Origin: Candidatus Krumholzibacteriia bacterium
Lineage (GTDB): Bacteria > Krumholzibacteriota > Krumholzibacteriia > Krumholzibacteriales > Krumholzibacteriaceae
Length of the DNA: 46,102 nucleotides
Assembly (NCBI GenBank): GCA_025453655.1
Contig: JALOPX010000006.1
Location: 1-46,102, forward strand
Direction: 5' to 3'
Shown here: one piece after another, positions 8,933-18,793 of the stretch
Position numbering within the stretch: position 1 is the first letter of the stretch
How the letters are laid out: each line of letters begins with the position of its first letter
Notes under the pieces: generated by a model
Told to the model about the DNA's origin: nothing
The model's database searches: none
Seen by the model: only the letters and a program-made list of their open reading frames with translations
Made by a program: the position numbers and the translations under genes

Positions 8933-10417
8933 TTGAAGCTGTCGAAACTAATTGAAGGTCTGGCGATAAAGTCGGCTGTCGGGATGAGGGACGTCGAGAT
9001 CGGCCATATAACGGTCGACTCGAGGGAGGCGCGCGTCGGCAGCCTTTTCGTCGCGATCGCGGGCCACAAGCTCGACGGACACGATTTCATAGCCCAGGCG
9101 GTGAAGAACGGGGCTTCGGCGGTCATTGCCGACAGGGAGATCGGCGCCGGCGTCCCCGTGATTGCGGTCGCGGACACCTCTCTTGCCGAGGCCGTCCTGG
9201 CGAGGCGGCTTTTCGGCGAGCCGGATCTCTCCCTTCTTCTCGCCGGCGTCACCGGGACCAACGGCAAAACCTCGACGGCCTTCCTGCTCCGTTCGGTGCT
9301 CGAAAGGGCGGCGGGGCCCGCGGGGATCATCGGCACGGTAGGGTACGGGACGGCCGGCCGCATGAGATCCTCCGAGCGCACGACTCCCGGAGCCTCGGGG
9401 CTTTATTCGATACTCGGAGGATTCGTCGCCGGCGGATGCAGGTCGGCTGTCATGGAGGTCAGCTCGCACGCCGCCGCGCAGGGAAGGATCGAAGGCCTGG
9501 AATTCGACGTCGGAGTGTTCACCAACATCACGCGCGACCATCTCGATTATCACGGGACTCTCGAAAAATACATGGAGGCGAAGGAGATCTTCGTCCGTTC
9601 GCTCGACAGGCGGGGAAGAACCAAGAAGAACGGGACGATCGTCTACAACAACGACGATCTTCGCGTCAGGAGCGTAGGCGAAAGATTCGGAGGGGACAGG
9701 GTGTCGTTCGGCATGGGGGACGGCGCGATGGTGAGGGCGGAGGATGCCCGGGCGACGCTCGAAGGGACCTCCTTCACGCTCGCCACGCCGGTCGGCAGGA
9801 TCGGCGTCGACCTGAAGCTGCTCGGAAGGTTTTCGATCTTCAACGCCCTCGCCGCGGCCGGCGCGGCCCTCGCGGCGTCGATCGGGCTCGAAGAGATCAA
9901 GGCGGGGCTCGAAGGGGTGGAGGGGGTGCCGGGGAGGTTCCAGGTTATCAGAAGGGAAGGCGGCCCCGTCGTGGTCGTCGATTACGCGCACACCCCGGAC
10001 GCGCTGGAGAACCTGCTGCGTTTCTGCAGGGAGCTCGAGCCGGGCAGGCTGATCACAGTCTTCGGGTGCGGCGGCGACAGGGACAGGGGAAAGAGGCCGA
10101 TGATGGGGAAGGTCTCGGTGGAATACAGCGACCGCGTGATCGTCACGAGCGACAATCCGAGGTCCGAGGATCCCCGGTCGATAATAAACGAGGTGCTCGT
10201 AGGGACCGCCGGATCGAAGACGCCGGTGGACGCGATCGACGACCGCGCATCGGCAATACGCGCGGCCGTCGGCGAGGCCCGGGAAGGCGACATCGTCGCC
10301 ATCGCCGGGAAGGGGCACGAGGACTACCAGGAGGCCGGCGGGGTGAAGATACATTTCAGCGATACGGAAGAGGCGGGGAAGGCCCTGCAGGACGCGGAGG
10401 TGGGATATCAGGACTGA
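8933..10417 (+). CDS. murE: UDP-N-acetylmuramoyl-L-alanyl-D-glutamate--(diamino acid) ligase MurE
   Basis: TTG start abutting the ftsI stop; VDSREARVGSLFVAIAG, GVTGTNGKTSTAFLLRS, VVVDYAHTPDALENLL, SDNPRSEDP (the DNPR motif suggests diaminopimelate specificity). Confidence 0.95.
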   Translation: MKLSKLIEGLAIKSAVGMRDVEIGHITVDSREARVGSLFVAIAGHKLDGHDFIAQAVKNGASAVIADREIGAGVPVIAVADTSLAEAVLARRLFGEPDLSLLLAGVTGTNGKTSTAFLLRSVLERAAGPAGIIGTVGYGTAGRMRSSERTTPGASGLYSILGGFVAGGCRSAVMEVSSHAAAQGRIEGLEFDVGVFTNITRDHLDYHGTLEKYMEAKEIFVRSLDRRGRTKKNGTIVYNNDDLRVRSVGERFGGDRVSFGMGDGAMVRAEDARATLEGTSFTLATPVGRIGVDLKLLGRFSIFNALAAAGAALAASIGLEEIKAGLEGVEGVPGRFQVIRREGGPVVVVDYAHTPDALENLLRFCRELEPGRLITVFGCGGDRDRGKRPMMGKVSVEYSDRVIVTSDNPRSEDPRSIINEVLVGTAGSKTPVDAIDDRASAIRAAVGEAREGDIVAIAGKGHEDYQEAGGVKIHFSDTEEAGKALQDAEVGYQD

Positions 10418-11807
10418 GCTTTCATGGGTTGCAGGCGTTCTGGGAAAATCCGGAATCGGCGCGGAAGGCGCGACGGTCGGCGGAGTGTGCACCGATTCGA
10501 GGGGCGACTGCGCCGGGCGCGTCTTCTTCGCGCTCGCCGGCGACAGCGCCGACGGGCACGATCACATCGGCGAGGCGGTCTCGAAGGGAGCGGCGGCCCT
10601 AGTCGTGAACAGGAATCGAAGCGAGGACGCCGCGGGGGCCGCGGGCGGCCTGCCGGTGATCGACGTTCCCGACACGCTGAAGGCGCTTCAGCGGCTCTCC
10701 GCCGCGTGGCGCGACCGCGTGGCGCCGCGGGTCGTCGGCATCACGGGGAGCGTCGGAAAGACGGGGACGAAGGAACTGCTCGCGTCGGTTCTCGCGCTGA
10801 AGTACAGGGTCCACGCGACGCGGGGCAATTACAACAATCACATCGGGGTCCCGCTGACCCTGCTTTCGATGGACGAGGATACGGAAATGCTTGTCGTCGA
10901 GATGGGAGCGAGCGCGAAAAACGAGATCCGGCTCCTCGCGTCGCTGGCCCGCCCGGAGACGGGGATCATAACGAACATCGCCTCCGGGCACCTGGAGAGC
11001 TTCGGGACGATAAAGGGCGTGGCGAAAGCCAAGGCGGAACTGATCGAAGGCCTTCCGGAGGGCGGCGCCGCCGTGCTTCCGGCCGACGACGAATTCTTCG
11101 GCTTCCTGAAGGAACGGACCAGGGCGAAGGTCGTCTCGTTCGGCTTTTCGCCGGAGGCCGGTTTCAGGCCTGCCGAACTCTCGAAAAAGGAGGGCGGCGG
11201 GTACTCCTTCACCCTCTCGGGGGCGAGGATGGAGACGTCGCGGTACGGAAGGCATCACGTTCTCAACGCGGCGTCCGTCGTCGCGGCCGCCTCGCTTTAC
11301 GGGATAAGCCCGGAGGACGCGGCTCCCGTCGTCGCCGCAGCCGGGCCCGCGGGGGGAAGAGGCGTAATGTGCGACATAGCCGGCATCACCTTCGTCGACG
11401 ATTCGTACAACTGCAACCCGGCTTCCCTGACCTCGGCGGTGGACGCCTTCATGGAAATGCCCGTGAAGGGGAGAAGGTGGCTCGTCCTCGGCGACATGCT
11501 CGAGCTCGGCGAGGCCGGCCCGGAGCTTCACGCCGAGATGGGGATCTATTGCGGCAAGGCGGGCGTCGACGGGCTGCTCACCCTCGGCGAGCTGACGGTC
11601 GAGCTCAACAGGGCGGCCGCCGAACAGCGCAGGGCCCCCGCCGACATCAGCCATTTCATCGACACGGGCGCACTCGCCGCCTACCTCGACTCCTTCCTCG
11701 CCGCGGGCGACTGCGTGCTGGTGAAGGGATCGAGATCGATGCGCATGGAAAAGGTGATCGATGAGATAGCCGCGCTGCGCAAGGCGGAGAAAAGGAAGGT
11801 TTGCTGA
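10407..11807 (+). CDS. murF: UDP-N-acetylmuramoyl-tripeptide--D-alanyl-D-alanine ligase MurF; start proposed at ATC 10407
   Basis: GITGSVGKTGTKELLASVL, RGNYNNHIGVPLTLL, FVDDSYNCNPASLTSAV. In-frame N-terminus (I/M)RTELSWVAGVLG lies upstream of the GTG at 10485; GGAGG at 10396-10400 is 6 nt before ATC 10407. Confidence 0.93.
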   Translation: MRTELSWVAGVLGKSGIGAEGATVGGVCTDSRGDCAGRVFFALAGDSADGHDHIGEAVSKGAAALVVNRNRSEDAAGAAGGLPVIDVPDTLKALQRLSAAWRDRVAPRVVGITGSVGKTGTKELLASVLALKYRVHATRGNYNNHIGVPLTLLSMDEDTEMLVVEMGASAKNEIRLLASLARPETGIITNIASGHLESFGTIKGVAKAKAELIEGLPEGGAAVLPADDEFFGFLKERTRAKVVSFGFSPEAGFRPAELSKKEGGGYSFTLSGARMETSRYGRHHVLNAASVVAAASLYGISPEDAAPVVAAAGPAGGRGVMCDIAGITFVDDSYNCNPASLTSAVDAFMEMPVKGRRWLVLGDMLELGEAGPELHAEMGIYCGKAGVDGLLTLGELTVELNRAAAEQRRAPADISHFIDTGALAAYLDSFLAAGDCVLVKGSRSMRMEKVIDEIAALRKAEKRKVC

Positions 11808-12892
11808 TGCTTTACCATCTCCTCTATCCGCTCAAGGAATATTTCTTCGCTTTCAACGTTTTCAGGTACATAACGTTCAGGGCTGCGTACGCCACGGTCA
11901 CCGCGCTTCTCATCTGTTTCATATTCGGGCCGAGGCTGATTAAATGGCTCGCGAGGCTCCAGATCGGGGAGAGGATAAAGAAGCAGGCGCCCGAAAGGCA
12001 CAGCGGAAAGGCGGGGACCCCCACGATGGGCGGCGTCCTCGTGATCGCGGCGATCGTCATACCGACCCTCCTCTGGTCGAACCTGACCAACCACTACGTG
12101 CAGGTCGCCGTCGGCGCGACCCTCTGGACGGGGATGATAGGGTTCCTCGACGATTATCTCAGCGTCGTGAAAAAGAGGGACAAGGGGCTGATCGGAAGAT
12201 ACAAGCTGATCGGGCAGCTCCTTTTCGGCGCGGCTCTCGGCGGCTACCTCGTGGCCAATCCGCTCGTGAGCCACGGGATGACGTCGACCGCGGTGCCGTT
12301 TCTGAAGGATCTCTACATAAACTGGGGATATTTCTACATTCCGCTGGTGATGCTCGTCATCACGGGGACCTCCAACGCCGTGAATCTCACCGACGGACTC
12401 GACGGACTGGCGACCGGTATCGCCGCATTCTGCTTTCTGGCTTTCGCGTTGCTCGCCTACCTCGGCGGCAACAGGGTCTTTTCCGAGTACCTGAACATTT
12501 TCTACCAGGAGGGAGCAGGAGAGCTGACGATCTACTGCATGTCGGTGGTCGGCGCGGCGCTCGGGTTCCTTTGGTTCAATACTCACCCGGCCCAGATATT
12601 CATGGGCGATACCGGATCGCTGGCTCTCGGCGGCGCGCTCGGCACCGTCGCGGTGCTGCTGAAGAGCGAGCTGCTTCTCGTCGTGATCGGAGGGGTCTTC
12701 GTCGCGGAGGCGCTTTCGGTGATCCTGCAGGTCGGCTCCTTCAAGGTCACCGGCAAGAGAATATTCAAAATGGCGCCGCTTCACCATCACTTCGAACTGC
12801 TCGGGTGGAGCGAGAGCCAGATCGTCGTGAGATTCTGGATCGTGGCCGCGCTGTTCCTGCTTCTCGGCATGAGCACGCTCAAATTGCGCTGA
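11807..12892 (+). CDS. mraY: Phospho-N-acetylmuramoyl-pentapeptide transferase MraY
   Basis: GKAGTPTMGGVL, FLDDYLSVVKKRDKGL, NAVNLTDGLDGLA, HHHFELLGWSESQIVVRFWI; TGATG overlap with murF. Confidence 0.97.
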   Translation: MLYHLLYPLKEYFFAFNVFRYITFRAAYATVTALLICFIFGPRLIKWLARLQIGERIKKQAPERHSGKAGTPTMGGVLVIAAIVIPTLLWSNLTNHYVQVAVGATLWTGMIGFLDDYLSVVKKRDKGLIGRYKLIGQLLFGAALGGYLVANPLVSHGMTSTAVPFLKDLYINWGYFYIPLVMLVITGTSNAVNLTDGLDGLATGIAAFCFLAFALLAYLGGNRVFSEYLNIFYQEGAGELTIYCMSVVGAALGFLWFNTHPAQIFMGDTGSLALGGALGTVAVLLKSELLLVVIGGVFVAEALSVILQVGSFKVTGKRIFKMAPLHHHFELLGWSESQIVVRFWIVAALFLLLGMSTLKLR

Positions 12893-12915
12893 GTCGCGGG
12901 CCGCGTGAAAGGCGG

Positions 12916-14277
12916 ATGGCTGTGGGATTGGGCGACGGAAATAAAAAAAGGACGGTGGTTTTCGGCATGGCGAGAAGCGGGATCGCCGCCGCGAGGCTTC
13001 TCCTCTCGAAGGGACGGGAAGTGGTCTGCGCCGACGAAGGCGGGAAGATCTCCATCCCTCCGGATCTTTCCGGCGCCGCGATGGTTTCCGGGAAGTTCAG
13101 CCCCGGCCTTCTCGACGGTGCCGCCGAAGTGGTCATCAGCCCGGGCGTTCCGATGGAGCATCCCCTGATGGCCGAAGCGGCCTCGAGGGGGATCCCGGTC
13201 ATCAGCGAGCTCGAGCTCGCCTTCAGGCATGCCGCCGCGCCGGTCATCGCCGTCACCGGGACGAACGGCAAGTCGACGACGGTCTCGATGATAGGAGAGA
13301 TACTGAAGGCGGCCGGGAAAGAGGCGATCGTCGCGGGAAACGTCGGCGTCCCTTTCAGCGGCGTCGCGGAAAGCCTGGGCCCTGACGGATTTTTCGTCAT
13401 AGAGGTCAGCAGCTTCCAGCTCGAGGCGGTCAGGCAGTTCCATCCGGCGTCGGCCGGCATCCTGAACCTGACGCCCGACCACCTCGACCGTTACCGCAGC
13501 CTCGATGACTATTACCGGTTGAAGGAAAGGATCGTCGAGAATTGCGGCGGGGAAGACCTTTATTTTTACAACGCCGACGACGCCGGCTGCGTTTCCGTCG
13601 CGGCGCGCTTTCCCGGAAGGCTCGCCCCGTTCTCATCGACCCGCGAGGCCGCCGGCGGCGCCTGGCTCGACGGCGACGATCTCGTAAGGACGGACCCGGG
13701 CGGCGCCCGGGAACGGATCATCGGCAGGCGCGAGATGGGGGTCGTCGGGATTCACAACGCCGAGAACGCTCTCGCCGCAGTCTCTTCGCTGCAGGGCCTG
13801 GGCATCCCGGCCGAGGCATGCCGAAGGGCCCTCGCCGCCTTCCGCGGGCTTCAGCACAGGATGGAGAGGGTGGCCGTGATATCCGGGGTGACCTGGTACA
13901 ACGATTCCAAGGCGACCAACGTGGAGGCCGCGGTGAAGAGCCTGTCCGGCCTCGACGCGCCGGTCGTTCTGATAGCGGGCGGGTACGACAAGGGGAGCGA
14001 TTACACGAAATTCCTCGAAGTGCTCCCCGGGATAAAGGCCGTCGTCACGATCGGAAAGGCGGCTCCGCTGATCGAGAAGGCGCTCGAGGGGCGGGTGCAG
14101 CTGGAGAGGGCGGACTCGATGATGGACGCCGTCGTGAAATCCTCCCGGATCGCCGCCCCCGGGGATATGGTCGTGCTGTCTCCGGCGTGCGCCAGCTTCG
14201 ACATGTTCAGGAATTTCGAGCACAGGGGCGAGGTGTTCAGGGAATGCGTTCTTGAAACCGGAGGCATGCTGGGTTGA
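12916..14277 (+). CDS. murD: UDP-N-acetylmuramoyl-L-alanine--D-glutamate ligase MurD
   Basis: VFGMARSGIAAARLL, VTGTNGKSTTVSMI, EVSSFQLEAV, NDSKATNVEAAVKSL, LSPACASFDMFRNFEHRGEVF. Confidence 0.95.
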   Translation: MAVGLGDGNKKRTVVFGMARSGIAAARLLLSKGREVVCADEGGKISIPPDLSGAAMVSGKFSPGLLDGAAEVVISPGVPMEHPLMAEAASRGIPVISELELAFRHAAAPVIAVTGTNGKSTTVSMIGEILKAAGKEAIVAGNVGVPFSGVAESLGPDGFFVIEVSSFQLEAVRQFHPASAGILNLTPDHLDRYRSLDDYYRLKERIVENCGGEDLYFYNADDAGCVSVAARFPGRLAPFSSTREAAGGAWLDGDDLVRTDPGGARERIIGRREMGVVGIHNAENALAAVSSLQGLGIPAEACRRALAAFRGLQHRMERVAVISGVTWYNDSKATNVEAAVKSLSGLDAPVVLIAGGYDKGSDYTKFLEVLPGIKAVVTIGKAAPLIEKALEGRVQLERADSMMDAVVKSSRIAAPGDMVVLSPACASFDMFRNFEHRGEVFRECVLETGGMLG

Positions 14278-15452
14278 AAAAGCGGCAGGGATACGACATG
14301 AAACTCTTCCTGATCACCTTCCTCCTGGTGGCGCTCGGGCTCATCATGGTCTTCTCGGCGAGCCAGGTGATAGCGAGGGAACAGTTCAGCTCGTCGTTCT
14401 TTTTCATACAGAGGCACGCCATCCGCGTGGCCATGGGGATCTGCTGCATGCTCGTCTGCATGAAGATACCCTTCGGCGTCTACAGGAAGATGTCGCTCTA
14501 CATCCTGATCCTCTCGATAATCCTCCTCTCGGCGATATTCATATGGGGCAGGGAGGTCAGGGGCGCCGTCCGCTGGCTCCAGGTCTTCAATTTCGTGATT
14601 CAGCCGGTCGAGGTCGCGAAGTACGCCCTGATAATCTTCCTTTCGGCAAGGATAGCGGACGGGAAGGAAAAAATCACCGATCTGAAGCGCGGGTTCCTCC
14701 CGCTGCTCGGCGTCGTCATAATGATGGCGACGCTCATCGGGTTTCAGCCGAACCTGAGCAACGCGGTCATGATCGTGCTGATTTCGATGGCGATGATGTT
14801 CATCGGAGGATGCAGGATACGCCACATAGCCTCGTTCGGCGCGGCCGTCGCGGCGGTCGGCGTGCCGCTCATGTACAGTTTCCCCCACGTCCGCGAAAGG
14901 TTCATGGTGCTGTGCGACAGGGGGGCCGATCTTCAGGGCCAGGGGTGGCAGGTCAACCAGTCCCTGATTGCCCTCGGTTCGGGATTCATTTTCGGCTGCG
15001 GCCCGGGCAACGGGCACCAGAAGTACAATTTCCTGCCCGACGCGCACACAGATTTCATCTATTCGATAATCGGGGAGGAACTCGGGATATTAGGGACGGT
15101 GTCCGTCCTCGTCCTTTTCGTGGTGCTGTTCAACAGGGCGCTTAGAACCGCGAAAAGGGCCCCGAACTCGTTCGGGTTTCTTTTGGCGATGGGAATAGGG
15201 CTTTCGATCTTTTCGACGGCCATAATCAACATTTCGATGACCCTCGGCCTCGTTCCGGTCGCGGGCCTTCCTCTGCCTTTCGTAAGTTACGGGGGGTCCT
15301 CGCTGATAACTTCAATGTCCGCGGTGGGGATCCTCCTCAGTATTTCGTCGAAGGGCCGCAACCCGGGCGGCCCGAAGAGGCATTTGACCCCCGACGCCGG
15401 CGCCGAGGTCGTCTACGCGATACGTTGCCGGGAGAAGGAAACGGTCTGGTGA
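14274..15452 (+). CDS. ftsW: Lipid II polymerase / division protein FtsW (SEDS family)
   Basis: TTG start overlapping murD stop; GAVRWLQVFNFVIQPVEVAKYALI, FLPDAHTDFIYSIIGEELGILG, LPLPFVSYGGSSLITSM. Confidence 0.95.
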   Translation: MKKRQGYDMKLFLITFLLVALGLIMVFSASQVIAREQFSSSFFFIQRHAIRVAMGICCMLVCMKIPFGVYRKMSLYILILSIILLSAIFIWGREVRGAVRWLQVFNFVIQPVEVAKYALIIFLSARIADGKEKITDLKRGFLPLLGVVIMMATLIGFQPNLSNAVMIVLISMAMMFIGGCRIRHIASFGAAVAAVGVPLMYSFPHVRERFMVLCDRGADLQGQGWQVNQSLIALGSGFIFGCGPGNGHQKYNFLPDAHTDFIYSIIGEELGILGTVSVLVLFVVLFNRALRTAKRAPNSFGFLLAMGIGLSIFSTAIINISMTLGLVPVAGLPLPFVSYGGSSLITSMSAVGILLSISSKGRNPGGPKRHLTPDAGAEVVYAIRCREKETVW

Positions 15453-16648
15453 TGGAGAAGGGGCTCAGGATAATCTTCGCGGGCGGAGGCACCGGCGGGC
15501 ACGTCTACCCGGCGCTCGCCGTGGCCGAGGCTTTCGCGGCGCGCCACGACCGTTTCGAGGCGCTTTTCACCGGGACCAGGGCCGGCCTCGAGGCGAAGGT
15601 GGTCCCGGAGGCGGGGCACAGGATCGTTTTCATCTCCTCGCGCGGCGTCAGGGGGCGCGGATTTACGGGAAAGATCGGCACGATGTTCAGGCTGGCGGCC
15701 GGCATTGTCGAATCCTCCGTGATAATCGCGCGGTTCAAGCCCGATCTCGTTTTCGGCTCGGGAGGATATGCAAGCGCGGCCACCGTCATGGCCGCCGCGA
15801 TCCTCGGGCGCAGGATCGTGATTCAGGAGCAGAATTCGGTGCCGGGCCTCGCGAACAGGGTTCTGGCACGGCGAGCCGAGAGGGTCTACATAGGGTTCAA
15901 AGAGGCCGCCGTCCGTTTCGGCGGCCGCAAGGGAGTCGTCTTCACCGGCAATCCGCTCAGGCGCGGCATCGCCCGGATAGCCGGCCCCGGCGCGCGCTCT
16001 CCCGAGAGCAGGCGGGAGGCGAGGAGGATCTTCGGGCTGTCAGGCGACAAGCCCGTTCTTCTGGTGTTCGGCGGCAGCCAGGGCGCGCGGACTCTCAACA
16101 GGGCCGCCGCCGGCTACCTGCTCTCGGATGAAAGGGTCCAGGGGATCATTCAGACGGGACGGAAGGACTTTGCGGAGATGAAGAGCCTGCTTGAGCCCGC
16201 GGGGGCGAGGGTTTTCCTCGCCGAGTACATATCCAACATCGACAGCGCGTACATGGCCGCCGACGCGGCCCTTGCCCGTTCGGGCGCCCTCAGCTGCGCC
16301 GAACTGACGGCGGTCGGCCTGCCCTGCGTACTCGTCCCCTATCCCTTCTCGGCGGACGACCACCAGGCCGGAAACGCGGGCGCGCTCGTAGGCGCCGGAG
16401 GCGCCGTGATGATAAGTGACCGCGATCTCGACGAAAACTCCCTCGGCCGCGCGCTGGCAGGGATGATTCACGATCCGTCGGCCCTTTCGAGGATGGGCGA
16501 ATCGCTCCGGACGCTGCATGTCGGCGATTCCGCCGAAATAATAGCGCGGGATATCGAGGATCTTTTGGGCATTCCCGGCCGTTCCGGCCGGGACGCAGGG
16601 CGCACGGAGGCGTGCGGCCGCGTGGAAGGAACGTGCGATGCTCGGTAA
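15452..16648 (+). CDS. murG: UDP-GlcNAc:undecaprenyl-PP-MurNAc-pentapeptide GlcNAc transferase MurG
   Basis: IIFAGGGTGGHVYPALAVAEAF, FGSGGYASAATVMAA, IQEQNSVPGLANR, VFGGSQGARTLNRA. GTG at 15449 is an alternative start. Confidence 0.96.
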   Translation: MEKGLRIIFAGGGTGGHVYPALAVAEAFAARHDRFEALFTGTRAGLEAKVVPEAGHRIVFISSRGVRGRGFTGKIGTMFRLAAGIVESSVIIARFKPDLVFGSGGYASAATVMAAAILGRRIVIQEQNSVPGLANRVLARRAERVYIGFKEAAVRFGGRKGVVFTGNPLRRGIARIAGPGARSPESRREARRIFGLSGDKPVLLVFGGSQGARTLNRAAAGYLLSDERVQGIIQTGRKDFAEMKSLLEPAGARVFLAEYISNIDSAYMAADAALARSGALSCAELTAVGLPCVLVPYPFSADDHQAGNAGALVGAGGAVMISDRDLDENSLGRALAGMIHDPSALSRMGESLRTLHVGDSAEIIARDIEDLLGIPGRSGRDAGRTEACGRVEGTCDAR

Positions 16649-18011
16649 GGTGAAACATGTGCATTTCGTCGGAATCGGCGGAATCGGCATGAGCGGGATA
16701 GCCGAGGTGCTCCTGAACCTCGGGTTCGAGGTGAGCGGATCGGATATCGAGGAGAGCTCCATCACGGACAACCTCTCGTCCCTCGGGGCGAGGATAAGCA
16801 GGGGGCACATGGCGGAGAATATCGAGGGGGCGGATATCGTGGTCGTCTCGTCGGCCGTATCTCCTTCGAACCCGGAGGTGGCGGCGGCCGCCGCCGCGGG
16901 GATACCGGTGATCCCGCGCTCCGACATGCTCGGCGAACTGATGAGGATGAGGACCGGCATCGCCGTCGCGGGGGCCCACGGGAAAACCACGACCACCTCG
17001 CTCGCCGGCGTCGTGCTTCAGGAAGCGGGGCTCGACCCCACGATCATCGTAGGGGGGAAATTGAAAAGCCTCGACACGAACGCGAGGCTCGGCGAAGGCG
17101 AATTTCTCGTCGCCGAGGTCGACGAGAGCGACGGCAATTTCGTCCGGCTTTCCCCCGCCGTGGCGATTATAACGAACATAGACGCGGAGCATCTCGATTT
17201 CTACGGAAGCCTCGAGAGAATCCAGGACGCGTTCACGCGGTTCGCGCGGCAGGTGCCGTTCAACGGGGCGGTGATCTGCTGCCTCGACGATCCGAACGTC
17301 AGAAGCGTCATGCCGCGCATAGACCGCAGGATAATAACGTACGGATTCTCCGCCGAGGCGCACGTGCGCGGGGAGATCAGGGAGGAGTCCGTCGACGGCA
17401 CCACCTTCAGCGTCATCATCGGCGGGAAGGAAAAGGGCGAAATGTTCCTCAGGCTGCCGGGCAGGCATAACGTTCAGAACGCTCTCGGCGTCTGCGCCCT
17501 GGCCGACGAGCTAGGGATAGACCTCGCGATCGTCGGGAAGGCGTTTACCCGATTCAGCGGCGTCGGAAGGCGTTTCGAATTCAAGGGCGAAAGGGACGGC
17601 GTCGTGGTCATGGACGATTACGGGCACCATCCGACGGAGGTCAGGGCCGCAGTCGAAACGGCGCGACGGAGCTTCACCCGCAGGCTCGTGGTGGTGTTCC
17701 AGCCTCACAGGTACACCAGGACGCGCGACCTCCACCGGAGGTTCAACGAATGTTTTCTCATGGCGGACGAGGTCTTCATAACCGACGTGTACGCGGCCGG
17801 CGAACGCCCCATCCCCGGGGTCACCGGCGAGCTCATCTGCAGAAGCGCCCTCAAGGGGGGAGTGAAGAAGCTGACTTACATCCCGGCCTGGGATGACCTT
17901 CGTGTCGCGGTTTACGGGAGCCTCCGGCCGGGGGATCTTCTTCTGACTCTCGGAGCGGGCAATATCTTCAGGCTCGGCGAGGAATTTTTAAAAGGAAAGG
18001 GCGAGGAATGA
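16638..18011 (+). CDS. murC: UDP-N-acetylmuramate--L-alanine ligase MurC
   Basis: VHFVGIGGIGMSGIAEVLLNLGFEVSGSD, VAGAHGKTTTTSL, EVDESDGNFVRLSP, VMDDYGHHPTEVRA. Confidence 0.97.
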   Translation: MLGKVKHVHFVGIGGIGMSGIAEVLLNLGFEVSGSDIEESSITDNLSSLGARISRGHMAENIEGADIVVVSSAVSPSNPEVAAAAAAGIPVIPRSDMLGELMRMRTGIAVAGAHGKTTTTSLAGVVLQEAGLDPTIIVGGKLKSLDTNARLGEGEFLVAEVDESDGNFVRLSPAVAIITNIDAEHLDFYGSLERIQDAFTRFARQVPFNGAVICCLDDPNVRSVMPRIDRRIITYGFSAEAHVRGEIREESVDGTTFSVIIGGKEKGEMFLRLPGRHNVQNALGVCALADELGIDLAIVGKAFTRFSGVGRRFEFKGERDGVVVMDDYGHHPTEVRAAVETARRSFTRRLVVVFQPHRYTRTRDLHRRFNECFLMADEVFITDVYAAGERPIPGVTGELICRSALKGGVKKLTYIPAWDDLRVAVYGSLRPGDLLLTLGAGNIFRLGEEFLKGKGEE

Positions 18012-18766
18012 GATTATCGAGGCGTGGCGGGGCGAACCCGGCGGCGGAACGAGCGCCGAAAAGGATTCGCGTAATGCGGATAGCGGCGGTTTCGCTGGCC
18101 GTGGCGGCGGTATCCGGCGCCGCGTGGGTATTCTTTTTCACGACCGCCTTCGAGCTCAGGGAGATCAGGCTGAACGGCGGAAGGTACATGCCCGAGGATT
18201 CCCTGAGCGCCGTTCTCAGGACGCACCTCGGCAGCAACATATACACTCTTCCCCATTCCAGGCTTGAAAGGGAGCTGAAGGCGTTTCCCGAGGTGGCCCG
18301 CGTCACGTTCCGCCGGCGCCCGCTTCACGGGCTCGATTGTTACGTGGAGGAGAGGGTGCCAGTGGCGCTGATAAACCTCGAGACCATCTTCGGCGTCGAC
18401 GCCGGAGGCGTGGTGCTTCCCCTGAGGTCGGGCCCCTGGGACGTGGACCTGCCCCTCATAACGGGCATAAGCAGCGACGAGGCAAAAACGGAAAAGGGCG
18501 CGAGGATGATACAAAGATCGATGGAGATCCTCCAGCTCCTCAAGGATTTCGATTTTTCCCCGGCCGAGCTCCTCTCCGAAATACACGTGGAGGACTCCGA
18601 CGTGATCCTGGTCCTGCTCGACGGCGGCACGTCGATACAGATGGGGACCGGGGATTACGAGGAGAAGGTGCGAAAGCTGAGAACCGTGTACGGATCCCTG
18701 CGCGACGAGGAGTCGTTCCCGGGATTCATAGACCTGAGGTTTGAACGGCAGGTCGTCATTCGCTGA
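18008..18766 (+). CDS. ftsQ: FtsQ/DivIB (POTRA domain) division protein
   Basis: N-terminal TM, then FELREIRLNGGRYMPEDSLSAVLRTHLGSNIYTLPHSRLERELKAFPEVARVTFRRRPLHGLDCYVEERVPVALI. Confidence 0.88.
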   Translation: MRLSRRGGANPAAERAPKRIRVMRIAAVSLAVAAVSGAAWVFFFTTAFELREIRLNGGRYMPEDSLSAVLRTHLGSNIYTLPHSRLERELKAFPEVARVTFRRRPLHGLDCYVEERVPVALINLETIFGVDAGGVVLPLRSGPWDVDLPLITGISSDEAKTEKGARMIQRSMEILQLLKDFDFSPAELLSEIHVEDSDVILVLLDGGTSIQMGTGDYEEKVRKLRTVYGSLRDEESFPGFIDLRFERQVVIR

Positions 18767-18793
18767 TTGCCGGAAGGAGGTGATTCGCGGGTT

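Noticed and set aside
11944-12900. Long upstream extension of the murD ORF over mraY
   Set aside because: The upstream part is out-of-frame sequence of mraY; the MurD N-terminus clearly begins at 12916.
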